Assembly (NCBI RefSeq): GCF_000023585.1
Contig: NC_012914.1
Location: forward strand, 4,370,001-4,434,000
DNA length: 64,000 nucleotides
From: Paenibacillus sp. JDR-2
GTDB lineage: Bacteria; Bacillota; Bacilli; Paenibacillales; Paenibacillaceae
Reading direction: 5' to 3'
Shown: positions 42,649 to 51,810 of the stretch, piece after piece
Position numbering within the stretch: the first letter of the stretch is position 1
Layout of the letters: the number at the start of each line of letters is the position of its first letter
Program-made: the position numbers and the translations under genes
Notes under the pieces: generated by a model
What the model saw: the letters and a program-made list of their open reading frames with translations, nothing else
The model's database searches: none
What the model was told of the DNA's origin: nothing

Positions 42649-43767
42649 TTAAGATGAACGATGCCGCAAATAATTCGAGACGACATCGATCGCAACTCCG
42701 ATCGCATCCTCTTGCGGCTCAAGCTTGGCATGATGCAGGCCATACGGCGTATCTACGCCAAGCCAGAACATAAGGCCCGGAATATCTTGAAGGAAATACC
42801 CGAAGTCTTCTCCGGTCATTGCTTCCGTGCATTCGATGAGCTGTACGCCTTCAAAAACACGAACCCAATCCATAAAACGTCCGGCTTCTTGCTCATTATT
42901 ATAAACCTGATAATAATTCGAACCGTAGTCGAGCTCGGTCTGGCAGCCAAAGCTGACTTTAAGCCCTTCCAGCAGCGCCTCGATACGCGCTTTTACGTCG
43001 TTCATTGACTTTGCGCTCAAGGTTCTGATTGTCCCCTCGAGGCGTACCCGCTCCGCGATAATGTTCTGCTTCGTGCCGCCTTCGATCTTGCCTAACGTCA
43101 CAACGACTGAGTCGAGCGGATCCACGTTACGCGAAACAATCGACTGAAGCTGCATGATGAGGCTTGCCCCCGCAACGATCATATCGTTGGCACGGTGCGG
43201 ATACGCCGCATGGCCGCCTTTGCCGATGATATCGATAAACAGCTCCGACGTATTGGCGAATAAGATACCCGGACGCGTTGCGATTGTGCCTACCGGATAT
43301 TCCGGAGCGACGTGCAGCGCCATCATAAAATCCGGCTTCCATTCTTTAAACTCTTCGCTTTGCAGCATCGGTAAAGCGCCACCCGGTCCCTCTTCCGCAG
43401 GTTGAAACACGAACAAAACATCGTCATTGACCGGCTGCTCCACGATTGCCGTCAATACCCCAAGCCCAATGGCCATATGAAGATCATGTCCGCAAGCATG
43501 CATGTAACCGGGATGCGTCGAACGGAACTCATAGCCCGTATCTTCTTCAATAGGCAGCCCGTCCATATCCGCCCGATAACCTAAACAACGCGCGCCGACA
43601 AGACCTTTCACCCGAACCAAGATGCCGGTACGCCAAGTGCGCACTTCCAGCCTCTCCTGCGGTAATCCGTTAATATACTCGAGCAGCATGGCTTGCGTCT
43701 TATACTCTTGAAACCCCGGCTCGGGGATCTGGTGAAACTTCCGCCTCAGCTCCACAAACTTGCTCAT
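42649..43767 (-). CDS. dapL: N-acetyldiaminopimelate deacetylase
   Basis: The 372-residue M20-family metallopeptidase removes the acetyl group from N-acetyl-LL-diaminopimelate (called DapL in B. subtilis; not the plant-type aminotransferase of the same name). Metal site motifs are GYRADMDGLPIEE, HACGHDLHMAIG, FQPAEEGPGGA and the His near the end (GLHHAKLEP). I use ATG 43767, eight bases after GGAGGGAG, which removes 33 residues from the longest frame and gives the usual length. It lies after dapH in one operon. Confidence 0.93.
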   Translation of the reverse strand: MSKFVELRRKFHQIPEPGFQEYKTQAMLLEYINGLPQERLEVRTWRTGILVRVKGLVGARCLGYRADMDGLPIEEDTGYEFRSTHPGYMHACGHDLHMAIGLGVLTAIVEQPVNDDVLFVFQPAEEGPGGALPMLQSEEFKEWKPDFMMALHVAPEYPVGTIATRPGILFANTSELFIDIIGKGGHAAYPHRANDMIVAGASLIMQLQSIVSRNVDPLDSVVVTLGKIEGGTKQNIIAERVRLEGTIRTLSAKSMNDVKARIEALLEGLKVSFGCQTELDYGSNYYQVYNNEQEAGRFMDWVRVFEGVQLIECTEAMTGEDFGYFLQDIPGLMFWLGVDTPYGLHHAKLEPQEDAIGVAIDVVSNYLRHRSS

Positions 43768-43872
43768 TCGATCAACTCCCTCCTGCAGCATGCAAGAGCC
43801 AACACAAATATCTGTCAGCCTCGCCAAACAAGGAAACACGCGCCACATAGATGGCGCGCGCTGCAAATCCTA

Positions 43873-44583
43873 TTATTTCAAATCGCGAAGACCTTCAACG
43901 ATAATCGTCTTGGACTTCGTTTTCTCGTCTACCATCTTGATAATGCGAGCAGGGACGCCCGCAACAACCGCATTTTCAGGCACGTCCTCGATAACAATGG
44001 CACCTGCTGCGATAACAGCGCCTTTGCCAACGCGAACGCCTTCCAGAACAACCGCGTTAGCGCCGATAACAACGTCATCTTCGATAACAACCGGCAGAGC
44101 GGATGGCGGCTCGATAACGCCAGCCAGTACTGCGCCTGCGCCAACATGGCACATTTTGCCGACTTGCACGCGTCCGCCAAGCGTTGCGTTCATGTCGATC
44201 ATTGTTCCCTCACCGATCGAACAGCCGATGTTAATCGTAGCGCCCATCATGATAACCGCGTTGTTGCCGATTTCGACTTTGTCGCGAATGACCGCGCCTG
44301 GCTCGATGCGAGCGTTGATGCCCTTCAGGTCGAGCATCGGAATTGCGGAATTGCGGCGATCGTTCTCAACTTCGTAATATTGAATGTTTTCTTTCTCGTT
44401 TTCCAGCAACGATTGAACTTCCGCCCAGTCGCCGAACAGCACGCCGCCGTCGCCGAAATCGAATACTTTAACTTCAGCGTTTGCCGAAGCAATTTTGCCT
44501 TTGAAGTACACCTTCACCGGGGTAACTTTCTTGCCGTTCTTGATGTAATTGATAACTTCCATTGTTTGATCCATGTTTTGCAT
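43873..44583 (-). CDS. dapH: 2,3,4,5-tetrahydropyridine-2,6-dicarboxylate N-acetyltransferase
   Basis: The 236-residue left-handed beta-helix enzyme transfers acetyl from acetyl-CoA to tetrahydrodipicolinate, opening the acetylase branch of lysine and cell-wall diaminopimelate synthesis. Motifs: ENDRRNSAIPMLDLKGINARIEPGA, hexapeptide repeats, and CHVGAGAVLAGVIEPPSA. Length equals the Bacillus enzyme. I use the ATG at 44583; a second ATG is nine bases further on. A promoter with extended -10 lies upstream. Confidence 0.95.
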   Translation of the reverse strand: MQNMDQTMEVINYIKNGKKVTPVKVYFKGKIASANAEVKVFDFGDGGVLFGDWAEVQSLLENEKENIQYYEVENDRRNSAIPMLDLKGINARIEPGAVIRDKVEIGNNAVIMMGATINIGCSIGEGTMIDMNATLGGRVQVGKMCHVGAGAVLAGVIEPPSALPVVIEDDVVIGANAVVLEGVRVGKGAVIAAGAIVIEDVPENAVVAGVPARIIKMVDEKTKSKTIIVEGLRDLK

Positions 44584-44646
44584 ATCTTTTCGTCTCTCCT
44601 TCATCACCAGCAACTGTTCATTAAGACAAGCCTCTTTTTCCCGAAC

Positions 44647-44676
44647 ATTGTAGCACATGCCTTTGAACAGAGTCCA
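44647..44676 (-). promoter_or_regulatory. Promoter of dapH-dapL
   Basis: TACAAT (44647-44652) with an extended TGC before it, and TGGACT (44671-44676) 18 bases upstream, on the minus strand. Confidence 0.6.
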
Positions 44677-44806
44677 TGTTTTTGATGGCTAATTATTGTG
44701 AAGCATCGTTCTTTAGAATAGCTTACTTTTTGCGTTCAAATAATGAATAATTTGCTGAAAAGTTTGCATTTTTCCGCATAGGCCTCTGAACGTTCTCCAC
44801 GGCATA

Positions 44807-45754
44807 TTAACGAAGACGGAGGGAATTAATCACATGCTCCATGTCGGCAGGAATCGGTGCTTCAAACTCCAGAAATTCTCCGGTCCGCGGATGCTTGAAG
44901 CCAAGAACCGCCGCATGCAGTGCTTGTCCTTTGAGTGCCACCGTCTTATTGCGGCCGTACATCGGATCTCCCGCGAGCGGATAACCGATATATTTCATAT
45001 GAACGCGAATCTGATGCGTACGTCCTGTTTCCAGCTGCAGCTCTACGATGGTGTAGTCATCGGCAATGCGCTCGAGTACTGCAAAATGAGTGACGGCATG
45101 CTTGCTGTTGCGGTCCGTGACCGTAAACAGCTTCCGGTCATTCTGGTCGCGGCCGATCGGGGCATCAATTGTGCCTTGGTCATGCGGCAGATTGCCATGA
45201 ACAAGCGCAATATATTTGCGCGAGACGGAGTGATCCTTAAGCTGCTCAGCCAGGGAAACGTGTGCGAGGTCATTTTTGGCCGCCATCAACAGTCCGGAAG
45301 TGTCTTTATCGATGCGGTGCACAATGCCGGGGCGAAGCACGCCGTTGATGCCCGACAGATCCTTGCAATGATACATCAAGGCGTTTACGACCGTTCCAGA
45401 GGAATGTCCAGGTGCCGGATGAACGACCATGCCCCTTGGTTTGTTGATGACAATAACGTCAGCATCCTCGTACACAATATCAAGAGGAATATCCTCGGCT
45501 ACAATGGCAGCATCCTCCGGCTCCGGCACGCGAATGCCCACATGATCGCCGGAAGATAGCTTGTAGTTTGGTTTTACGGTATTCTGATTGACAAGTACTG
45601 CGCCGGATTTAATCCATTCCTGCACTTGCGTGCGCGATATGGAATCCTCGTTAAGGCTGTCCGTTACGAATTTATCGATTCGTTCTCCTGCCTGCTCCGG
45701 GGCTGCTTCAAATTCCAACAATTCTTCGTTTTCACTAAACAGGTTGCTGCTCAT
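44807..45754 (-). CDS. rluD: RluA/RluD-family rRNA pseudouridine synthase
   Basis: The 315-residue enzyme has an N-terminal S4 RNA-binding domain (about 18-80) and a catalytic domain with the Asp in GIVHRIDKDTSGLLMAAKN (near 147) and RTHQIRVHM near 247. It probably modifies the large rRNA in the RluD (YlyB) position. Its start overlaps the end of lspA by 20 bases, and this lspA-rluD order ahead of pyrR is usual in Bacilli. Confidence 0.93.
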   Translation of the reverse strand: MSSNLFSENEELLEFEAAPEQAGERIDKFVTDSLNEDSISRTQVQEWIKSGAVLVNQNTVKPNYKLSSGDHVGIRVPEPEDAAIVAEDIPLDIVYEDADVIVINKPRGMVVHPAPGHSSGTVVNALMYHCKDLSGINGVLRPGIVHRIDKDTSGLLMAAKNDLAHVSLAEQLKDHSVSRKYIALVHGNLPHDQGTIDAPIGRDQNDRKLFTVTDRNSKHAVTHFAVLERIADDYTIVELQLETGRTHQIRVHMKYIGYPLAGDPMYGRNKTVALKGQALHAAVLGFKHPRTGEFLEFEAPIPADMEHVINSLRLR

Positions 45755-46256
45755 GCTCGTTTGGGTCCTTATCCTCTCTGTTGCCGATTCGTTTCGAATC
45801 TTCCTTCGAATTCAGCAAGGTATCAATTAAAATGCATGCTACGCCTACACAAATAGCGGAGTCCGCTATGTTAAAGATCGGGAACGTATAGCTGCCGAAA
45901 TTAAACATCAGAAAATCAACCACTTCTCCAGCGATCGCACGGTCAAGGAAGTTGCCGATCGCCCCGCCCAGCACAAGGCCAAGCCCGGTCAAAAGCCATA
46001 CTTTGCCTGATTTTCTGGAGGCCTGGATATACCAGATAATTGCACTGACAATAAGAACAGTGATGATGATGAAAAACACCCGCTGTTCCTGCAAAATGCT
46101 AAATGCCGCGCCGCGGTTCCGATACGAGGTAATAATAAAGAAATTGCCGATCACGCTGATTTGCTCACCGATTTCAAGCTGAGCCGCAATGATTTTTTTG
46201 GTGACCAAGTCCAGCAAAAATGCTGCTACCGCGATCCAGTAATAATAAAAACGCAT
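45735..46256 (-). CDS. lspA: Lipoprotein signal peptidase (signal peptidase II)
   Basis: The 173-residue membrane protease cuts lipoprotein signals. Four membrane segments are visible; the catalytic aspartates are Asp105 (GNFLDRA) and Asp132 (NIADSAI). A long charged tail (KEDSKRIGNREDKDPNEHEQQ) extends beyond the core. I use ATG 46256 with AGGAGGGA at ideal spacing. It serves the several lipoproteins of this window. Confidence 0.95.
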   Translation of the reverse strand: MRFYYYWIAVAAFLLDLVTKKIIAAQLEIGEQISVIGNFFIITSYRNRGAAFSILQEQRVFFIIITVLIVSAIIWYIQASRKSGKVWLLTGLGLVLGGAIGNFLDRAIAGEVVDFLMFNFGSYTFPIFNIADSAICVGVACILIDTLLNSKEDSKRIGNREDKDPNEHEQQPV

Positions 46257-46423
46257 CGTATCCCTCCTAGTTTGTACCAAACTACTGTATTGTAGCATAA
46301 TGGCCCGCATCTGAGCCAGTAGTCCTCTTTCCAAAGAAGTCCTTTATAAAAAAAGCCGGTTTGCGAAAACTATAGCTTAGATATTTAACGTCTTACCTAT
46401 TTCATCTAAGGAAGGTGCAACCG

Positions 46424-47128
46424 ATGCCGAATGCAACACAGCTTGCACAGCTTCGAAACCGGCTTGAGGCGGAGAAACGGGAAATCGAGGAACGACAATC
46501 CCGCAACGAACATAACGGACTTGCCTCTTCGCTGCGCGATAATACCGGCGAGCTCTCCCCAATAGATAATCATCCGGCGGATCTTGGGACCGAACTTTTC
46601 GAACGCTCCAAGGACCTGGCTTTACTCGAAAACGAAGACCTCCACTTGACTCGTATTTCCCAAGCGCTTGAAGCTATGGATAACGGGACTTACGGTCAAT
46701 GCAGGGCCTGCGGCAAACCGATTCCCGATGAGCGTCTGGAAGCTCTACCCGATTCCCTGTATTGCGTGGAACATGCGCCGCGGCAGGAGACTTCCCACCG
46801 CCAGCCGGCGGAAGAGGATTTCCTCGCCCCACCTTTCGGAAGATCCAGCCGCGATGACGATGATTATAACGGCTTCGACGGCGAAGATGCTTGGCAGATT
46901 GTTGAACAATGGGGGACTTCCGAATCTCCGGCTTTCTCGGAGAACAACAATGTCGACGATTATGACCACATCGGAATCGAAGCGGACGAGAACGACGGGT
47001 TTGTAGAATCCTACGAAAGCTTTGTTGCGACGGATATTACAGGCAACCATGTTTCCGTTATTCGCAACCGGCATTACAAGCAGTATATGGATCATGAAGA
47101 AGGCGATCACGAACTAGAGCAGGAATGA
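46424..47128 (+). CDS. yteA: TraR/DksA-type zinc finger protein, YteA family
   Basis: The product (234 residues) has an N-terminal coiled coil (about 5-90) and a C4-like zinc finger (CRACGKPIP ... YCVEH, with Cys-x2-Cys and Cys-x2-His). The tail of about 110 residues is acidic and Asn/Asp-rich. It matches the YteA family of sporulation-associated DksA-like proteins in Bacilli. I use ATG 46424 with GGAAGGTG ahead. It points away from lspA and is closed by a terminator. Confidence 0.87.
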   Translation: MPNATQLAQLRNRLEAEKREIEERQSRNEHNGLASSLRDNTGELSPIDNHPADLGTELFERSKDLALLENEDLHLTRISQALEAMDNGTYGQCRACGKPIPDERLEALPDSLYCVEHAPRQETSHRQPAEEDFLAPPFGRSSRDDDDYNGFDGEDAWQIVEQWGTSESPAFSENNNVDDYDHIGIEADENDGFVESYESFVATDITGNHVSVIRNRHYKQYMDHEEGDHELEQE

Positions 47129-47168
47129 AAAAAAGGCGGAAGGTGCAACGCACCTCCCGCCTTTTTTA
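47129..47168. terminator. Bidirectional terminator
   Basis: A stem with GGCGG and AGGTGC pairing to GCACCT and CGCC, with A-run left and T-run right, separates the YteA gene from the converging DUF5665 gene. Confidence 0.8.
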
Positions 47169-47528
47169 ATAAATTTTGCCTTCCAGCTGGATTTGTACGA
47201 CTCGTACGATATCAGCTATGTAATCGCCGATAATCGGCAAATTAAGCGCACCGATAATCCGCAGCACGTACAGAATGGTAGCTGCGAAGAACGTAAACCC
47301 GATCGCGATCCCAACGCCTCTAGAGAGGCCTCCCAGCAAATTGCGCCACATGAGCCGGAGCGGATGATTGAGCAAATCCACATAATCCGCGATTTGAGTC
47401 CGTTCCATGTCGGTCGCGATTTTGCTTAATCGCATGTCCAATCTGCTTAATGTATGTTCCATCGTTCCGTCATCAGACTTATCTTTCCGGTCTTTCTCCA
47501 GGTCGTTATCCAGTTTTACTCGGACCAT
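47166..47528 (-). CDS. DUF5665-type membrane protein
   Basis: The 120-residue product has a charged N-terminus (1-45), the conserved YVDLLNHPLRLMWRNLLGGLSRGVG part, one clear membrane segment (about 72-92) and a final INLPIIGDYIADIVR-like stretch. It matches DUF5665 proteins found next to ileS/lspA in spore formers. Function unknown. It lies between yteA and ileS, on the ileS strand, but a terminator separates it from ileS. Confidence 0.8.
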   Translation of the reverse strand: MVRVKLDNDLEKDRKDKSDDGTMEHTLSRLDMRLSKIATDMERTQIADYVDLLNHPLRLMWRNLLGGLSRGVGIAIGFTFFAATILYVLRIIGALNLPIIGDYIADIVRVVQIQLEGKIY

Positions 47529-47566
47529 GCAGCGTCCCCCTTTGCATTATCCATCCGCTTCCGGGA

Positions 47567-47606
47567 AGAAAAAAACGAGGCCTTGCCGTGAAGGCACTCG
47601 TTTTTT
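47567..47606. terminator. Terminator after ileS (both directions)
   Basis: AAAAAAACGAG pairs with CTCGTTTTTTT; an inner GCCTT/AAGGC stem closes the loop. It stands 49 bases after the ileS stop. Confidence 0.85.
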
Positions 47607-47654
47607 TGTGGCCATGCTCCTTATACTATATCCCGATCCCTGGCGTCTGTATGC

Positions 47655-50600
47655 CTAAACGCGGACAAGAATACCGATTTCTTTCTCGCCAAGCTGCACG
47701 CATTCCATACCTTCCGCTTTCTCGTAAGAAACGCTGTTCAGCAGGACATTCTCATTGAGGACGTTGCTGAATGTCTCCAGTGCGGCTTGCAGCCCGCCAT
47801 CTACATCGAGAACAAGATCGATGCGTTTCTCGATTGGAAGATCAAGCTTTTTGCGCGTATCCTGAACGGCACGGATAACTTCGCGAACCCAGCCCTCCTG
47901 CTCCAGCTCAGGCGTAATATCCGTATTGAGCGCTACGGTGAGGCCGTTTGCGGACGCCGATGCAAAGCCGGATTTCGCTTGTTTCTCTACAAGCAGCTCT
48001 TCCGTGGTTACCGTGATTGCTTCGCCTTCCGCCGAAGTGAATACCAGGCTGCCGGAAGTGACTGCTTCGCGTGTCGCCTCTGGTGCCAGACCTTTCAGGT
48101 AGCCCTGGATTGGTCCAACATGCTTGCCGTATTTTTTGCCTGCGACTTTCAGGTTGAGCTTCAGGGTGAAATCTACAAAACCGCTGTCGCTGGTTTGAAC
48201 CACAATAGATTTCACATTGATCTCGTCCTTGATGATATCCTCATATTCCGTTACCGCAAAATCACGGTCAAGCGATACGATCAGCTCGGACAAAGGCTGA
48301 CGCGTCTTGATTCCGGTCTCGTTGCGCACGTTGCGAGCAAGCTCTACGATTTGCTTCGCGCTGTCCATATCGCGCTCCAGCGTCTCGTCGATTGCCGATT
48401 CGTCTGCAACCGGATAGTCTGCCAGGTGAACGCTCGACTCGCCGCCCAAATTGCCGTATACGTCTTCTGCAAGCAGAGGAGCATAAGGTGCAATGACCCG
48501 GGAGAGCGTCAGCAGGACATGGCGCAGAGTCTGGTAAGCTGCCACTTTGTCTTCTGTCAGGCCGCTGCCCCAGAAACGGTCGCGCGAACGGCGGATGTAC
48601 CAGTTGCTCAGCTCATCGACAAATACTTCGATTGTTTTGGCAGGGTTCAGGAAGTCGTTCACTTCAAGACCTTTCACTACCGTCTTGATCAAGCTGTTCA
48701 GGCGGGATACGATCCAGCGGTCAAGCTTGCTTGCCGATGAGCGTTCTTCGTGATCAGCCGGATTAAAGCCGTCGATGGAAGCATACAGCGCATAGAACGC
48801 ATGAGTATTTACGATCGTATCGATCACTTTCGATTTCGCTTCGCCTACGATACCTCGCGAGAAACGTTTGCTGTTCCATGGCGCGCTGTCCGCAAGAAGC
48901 GCCCAACGGAAGGCATCCGTGCCATACTCGTTGATGATTTCCCAAGGATCGATAACGTTGCCTTTGGATTTGGACATCTTTTGCCCGTTCTCATCAAGGA
49001 TATGGCCTGTCGAGATAACGGCCTTGTAAGGAGCTTTGCCGTTGTACAGCGTCGATACCGCCAGCAAGCTGAAGAACCAGCCGCGTGTTTGGTCGATGCC
49101 TTCGCAAATCATATCCGCCGGATATTGCTCAGCGAATTCTTCAGCATTCTCGAAAGGATGATGCTGCTGCGCAAATGGCATCGAGCCGCTGTCAAACCAT
49201 ACGTCGATAACTTCCGATGTACGGGTCATTACTGCGCCTTCCTGGAATGGAGACTTCAGCTTGATTTCGTCCACGTAAGGTTTGTGCAGCTCGATATCCT
49301 CCGGAACAAAATCTACAGCGCGCTCGCGCAGGTCGGCAATGCTGCTTGGCGCGTATTCTTTGCCCGTTGCTTCGCATACCCAAACATTTAGCGGTGTTCC
49401 CCAGTACCGATTGCGGCTGATATTCCAGTCCACCAGATCCTCAAGAAACTTGCCGAAGCGGCCTTCGCGAATATGGCCAGGATACCAGTCAACCGTGCTG
49501 TTGTTGGCAATCAGCTGATCTTTCACCTTTGTGGTTTCAATGAACCAGCTTTCTGTCGCGTAGTACAGAAGCGGCGATTTACAACGCCAGCAGAACGGAT
49601 AGCTATGCTCATAACGCTCTTTGGAGAAGAGCAAGCCGCGTTCGCTGAGCATTTTGACAATGTCGACATCGCAGTCTTTTACAAAACGGCCGGCAAGATC
49701 GGTGACTTCGTCAATATATCGGCCGGCGTTATTTACAACGCTAAGCATGCTGATGCCGTTCTGGCGGGAAACTTTATAGTCATCCTCACCATGGGCAGGT
49801 GCGATATGAACGATACCCGTACCGCTTGTATCGCTGACGAAATCGCCCGGAATAACCACGTGACCGTGTTCAACCGGTACGTAGCGGAATGGAGGCTCGT
49901 AGGAAAGGCCTACAAGCTCGGAGCCCTTCAGCGTGGAAAGTGTCTCATAACCTTCTTTAAGTACGCTTTCCGCCAGATTTTGAGCTACGATGTAGACTTC
50001 GCCGTCTTTGGAGGCACGGACATAATCCAGCTCCGGATTTACCGCCAATGCCACGTTAGCCGGCAGCGTCCACGGCGTTGTTGTCCAAGCGAGAATGGAT
50101 TCGCCGCTTGCGAGCTTGAATTTAACCGTTGCGGAAAGATCCTTCACGTCTTCATAGCCTTGCGCAACCTCATGCGAGCTCAGCGTAGTCTGGCAGCATG
50201 GGCAATACGGGCTTACGCGGTGACCCCGATAGAGAAGCCCTTTGCCGTGGATCGTCGAAAGGATATGCCATACGCTCTCGATGTACTCGTTCTTAAGCGT
50301 GATATAAGGATTATCCAGATCCGTCCAGTACGCGATAGCTTCCGTAAGCTCGCGCCATTGCTTCTCGTAGACAAATACGCTGTCTTTACATTTCTTGATG
50401 AATTCCTCAACGCCGTATTTCTCGATCTCTTGCTTCCCGGAGATGCCGAGCTGTTTCTCTACGCCAAGCTCTACCGGGAGTCCATGCGTATCCCAGCCTG
50501 CTTTACGGACTACGCGGTAGCCGGACATGGTTTTGTAACGGCCTATAAAGTCCTTGATTACACGGCCCAGTACGTGACCGATATGCGGCGCGCCGTTAGC

Positions 50601-50744
50601 GGTCGGAGGACCTTCATAAAATACATAGTTTGGCTTGCCGGCGCGGTTCTCGATGGATTGTTTGAACGTATCGTTCTCAGCCCATTGCTTCAGTACGCGC
50701 AATTCGCGGGCTCTTGCTTTTTCTTTGACGTCTACACGTTGCAT
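47655..50744 (-). CDS. ileS: Isoleucine-tRNA ligase, eukaryote-like type 2
   Basis: The 1029-residue class I synthetase charges tRNA-Ile. HIGH is seen as GAPHIGHVLGR near 56 and KMSKS as GQKMSKSKGNVIDPW near 596; the editing domain lies between. Length, the GPPTANG-type opening and the lack of a C-terminal CxxC zinc ribbon mark it as type 2 rather than the 920-residue type 1. Type 2 enzymes are generally tolerant of mupirocin. It is controlled by a T-box leader upstream. The ribosome binding site lies at the edge of a repeat. Confidence 0.95.
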   Translation of the reverse strand: MQRVDVKEKARARELRVLKQWAENDTFKQSIENRAGKPNYVFYEGPPTANGAPHIGHVLGRVIKDFIGRYKTMSGYRVVRKAGWDTHGLPVELGVEKQLGISGKQEIEKYGVEEFIKKCKDSVFVYEKQWRELTEAIAYWTDLDNPYITLKNEYIESVWHILSTIHGKGLLYRGHRVSPYCPCCQTTLSSHEVAQGYEDVKDLSATVKFKLASGESILAWTTTPWTLPANVALAVNPELDYVRASKDGEVYIVAQNLAESVLKEGYETLSTLKGSELVGLSYEPPFRYVPVEHGHVVIPGDFVSDTSGTGIVHIAPAHGEDDYKVSRQNGISMLSVVNNAGRYIDEVTDLAGRFVKDCDVDIVKMLSERGLLFSKERYEHSYPFCWRCKSPLLYYATESWFIETTKVKDQLIANNSTVDWYPGHIREGRFGKFLEDLVDWNISRNRYWGTPLNVWVCEATGKEYAPSSIADLRERAVDFVPEDIELHKPYVDEIKLKSPFQEGAVMTRTSEVIDVWFDSGSMPFAQQHHPFENAEEFAEQYPADMICEGIDQTRGWFFSLLAVSTLYNGKAPYKAVISTGHILDENGQKMSKSKGNVIDPWEIINEYGTDAFRWALLADSAPWNSKRFSRGIVGEAKSKVIDTIVNTHAFYALYASIDGFNPADHEERSSASKLDRWIVSRLNSLIKTVVKGLEVNDFLNPAKTIEVFVDELSNWYIRRSRDRFWGSGLTEDKVAAYQTLRHVLLTLSRVIAPYAPLLAEDVYGNLGGESSVHLADYPVADESAIDETLERDMDSAKQIVELARNVRNETGIKTRQPLSELIVSLDRDFAVTEYEDIIKDEINVKSIVVQTSDSGFVDFTLKLNLKVAGKKYGKHVGPIQGYLKGLAPEATREAVTSGSLVFTSAEGEAITVTTEELLVEKQAKSGFASASANGLTVALNTDITPELEQEGWVREVIRAVQDTRKKLDLPIEKRIDLVLDVDGGLQAALETFSNVLNENVLLNSVSYEKAEGMECVQLGEKEIGILVRV

Positions 50745-50753
50745 GGTTGTTGC

Positions 50754-50828
50754 CTCCTAAAAAGAATTGAAACCTAAACCGAGATTGAATCCGAAGGTTC
50801 GTGAAATTCTTGCATCGTAAGCATTAGC
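50754..50828 (-). repeat. RBS-carrying repeat, copy 1 (ileS-proximal)
   Basis: The 68-base unit (50761-50828) is repeated at 50831-50898 with one mismatch. On the minus strand it runs from GCTAATGCTTACGATGC through AAGAATT ... AATTCTT (inverted ends, inner GAACC/GGTTT) and this copy continues into TTTAGGAGG, the ileS ribosome binding site. Confidence 0.85.
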
Positions 50829-50830
50829 TT

Positions 50831-50898
50831 AAAGAATTGAAACCTAAACCGAGATTGAATCCGAAGGTTCGTGAAATTCTTGCATTGTAAGCATTAGC
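50831..50898 (-). repeat. RBS-carrying repeat, copy 2 (tandem)
   Basis: Identical to copy 1 except one base (T for C at 50886 versus 50816 on the plus strand). It lies directly after the T-box terminator. The unit lacks the AGGAGG at its end. Confidence 0.85.
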
Positions 50899-50899
50899 A

Positions 50900-51224
50900 A
50901 AAAACAAATAAAAGCCCCGTCCCTGTAAAAGGGACGAGGCTGCGCTCGCGTTACCACCCTTGTTCCGCAGACCAGCAGCTAAAAAACAACCGGATGCGGC
51001 ACCTTGGCGCGAATTACGTAAATTCGCGGTCCCTGTAACGGGGGACAAGCCGTCAGCCCTTAATAATGGATCCCATAGGATCTCATGTTCAGCACTGCTT
51101 CTCGGAGATGATTTTCCGAATCGGTTCGAACGCCGCTTCTCAGCAATCAACGGCTCTCTGGTGAACGAACTGGGAATCGTACTCGTTCTCGTCAATGAAG
51201 TTCCAATCAATTATCATGCAATTA
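50900..51224 (-). ncRNA. T-box riboswitch leader of ileS
   Basis: On the minus strand a typical leader reads: Stem I with AGAGAG-type loop, an Ile specifier candidate ATC (51110-51112) in GAAAATCATCTCCGAG, the T-box core AAGGGTGGTAACGCG (50947-50961), then a terminator (GCCTCGTCCC with GGGACGGGGC, 50914-50940) and TTTTATTTGTTTT. Uncharged tRNA-Ile should stabilise the antiterminator and raise ileS expression. Confidence 0.92.
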
Positions 51225-51230
51225 ATTCTA

Positions 51231-51259
51231 TTTATAGCTTATCGCAGAGCGGTTGTCAA
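51231..51259 (-). promoter_or_regulatory. Sigma-A promoter of the ileS leader
   Basis: TTGACA (51254-51259), 17-base spacer, TATAAA (51231-51236) on the minus strand, just after the divIVA stop. Transcription would start near 51224. Confidence 0.88.
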
Positions 51260-51270
51260 ATGACAAATGC

Positions 51271-51810
51271 CTATCCTCTCTGCAAATGCTCCGCCGATAA
51301 ATGGGTTACGGAAGACGAAGAATGCGAGGAATGGGATAGCTGCGGAGCCGATGATTCCAGCGAATCCCAGCCATCTTGGCTGAGCAGCTCAAGCTGTGCT
51401 TCAACCAAAGTCCGGAAGCGTGCACGATAGATCGATGCCTGTTTCTTAAGCTCTTCCACTTCAAGAGATACTTTGCGGGATTTGGACAGCGACTCATTAA
51501 TAATGCGGTCCGCATTCTTCTCCGACTCCTTGATAATGAGCTGGGCTTCCTTCTTCGCGTTGTTTCTTACTTCATCTGCCGCTTCTTGCGCAACGATAAT
51601 CGTCTTGCTGAGCGTCTCTTCAATATTCGAGAAATGATTCAGTCTTTCTTGAAGACCAAGAATCTGATTCTGAAGCTCTTTGTTCTCACGAATAATGGAT
51701 TCATAATCTTTGATAACCTGGTCAAGGAATTCGTTGACCTCATCCTCGTCATACCCGCGTAATCTTCGTCCAAATTCCTTGTTATGTATGTCCAATGGCG
51801 TCAACGGCAT
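51271..51810 (-). CDS. divIVA: Cell division / septum site protein DivIVA
   Basis: The 179-residue coiled-coil protein has the conserved membrane-binding N-terminus (MPLTPLDIHNKEFGRRLRGYDEDEVNEFLD) and a long coiled coil (about 30-140). It gathers at negatively curved membrane, the poles and septa, and recruits division-site and sporulation proteins. The tail is Ser/His-rich and likely flexible. It ends the ylm gene run and is followed by the separate ileS promoter. Confidence 0.96.
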   Translation of the reverse strand: MPLTPLDIHNKEFGRRLRGYDEDEVNEFLDQVIKDYESIIRENKELQNQILGLQERLNHFSNIEETLSKTIIVAQEAADEVRNNAKKEAQLIIKESEKNADRIINESLSKSRKVSLEVEELKKQASIYRARFRTLVEAQLELLSQDGWDSLESSAPQLSHSSHSSSSVTHLSAEHLQRG

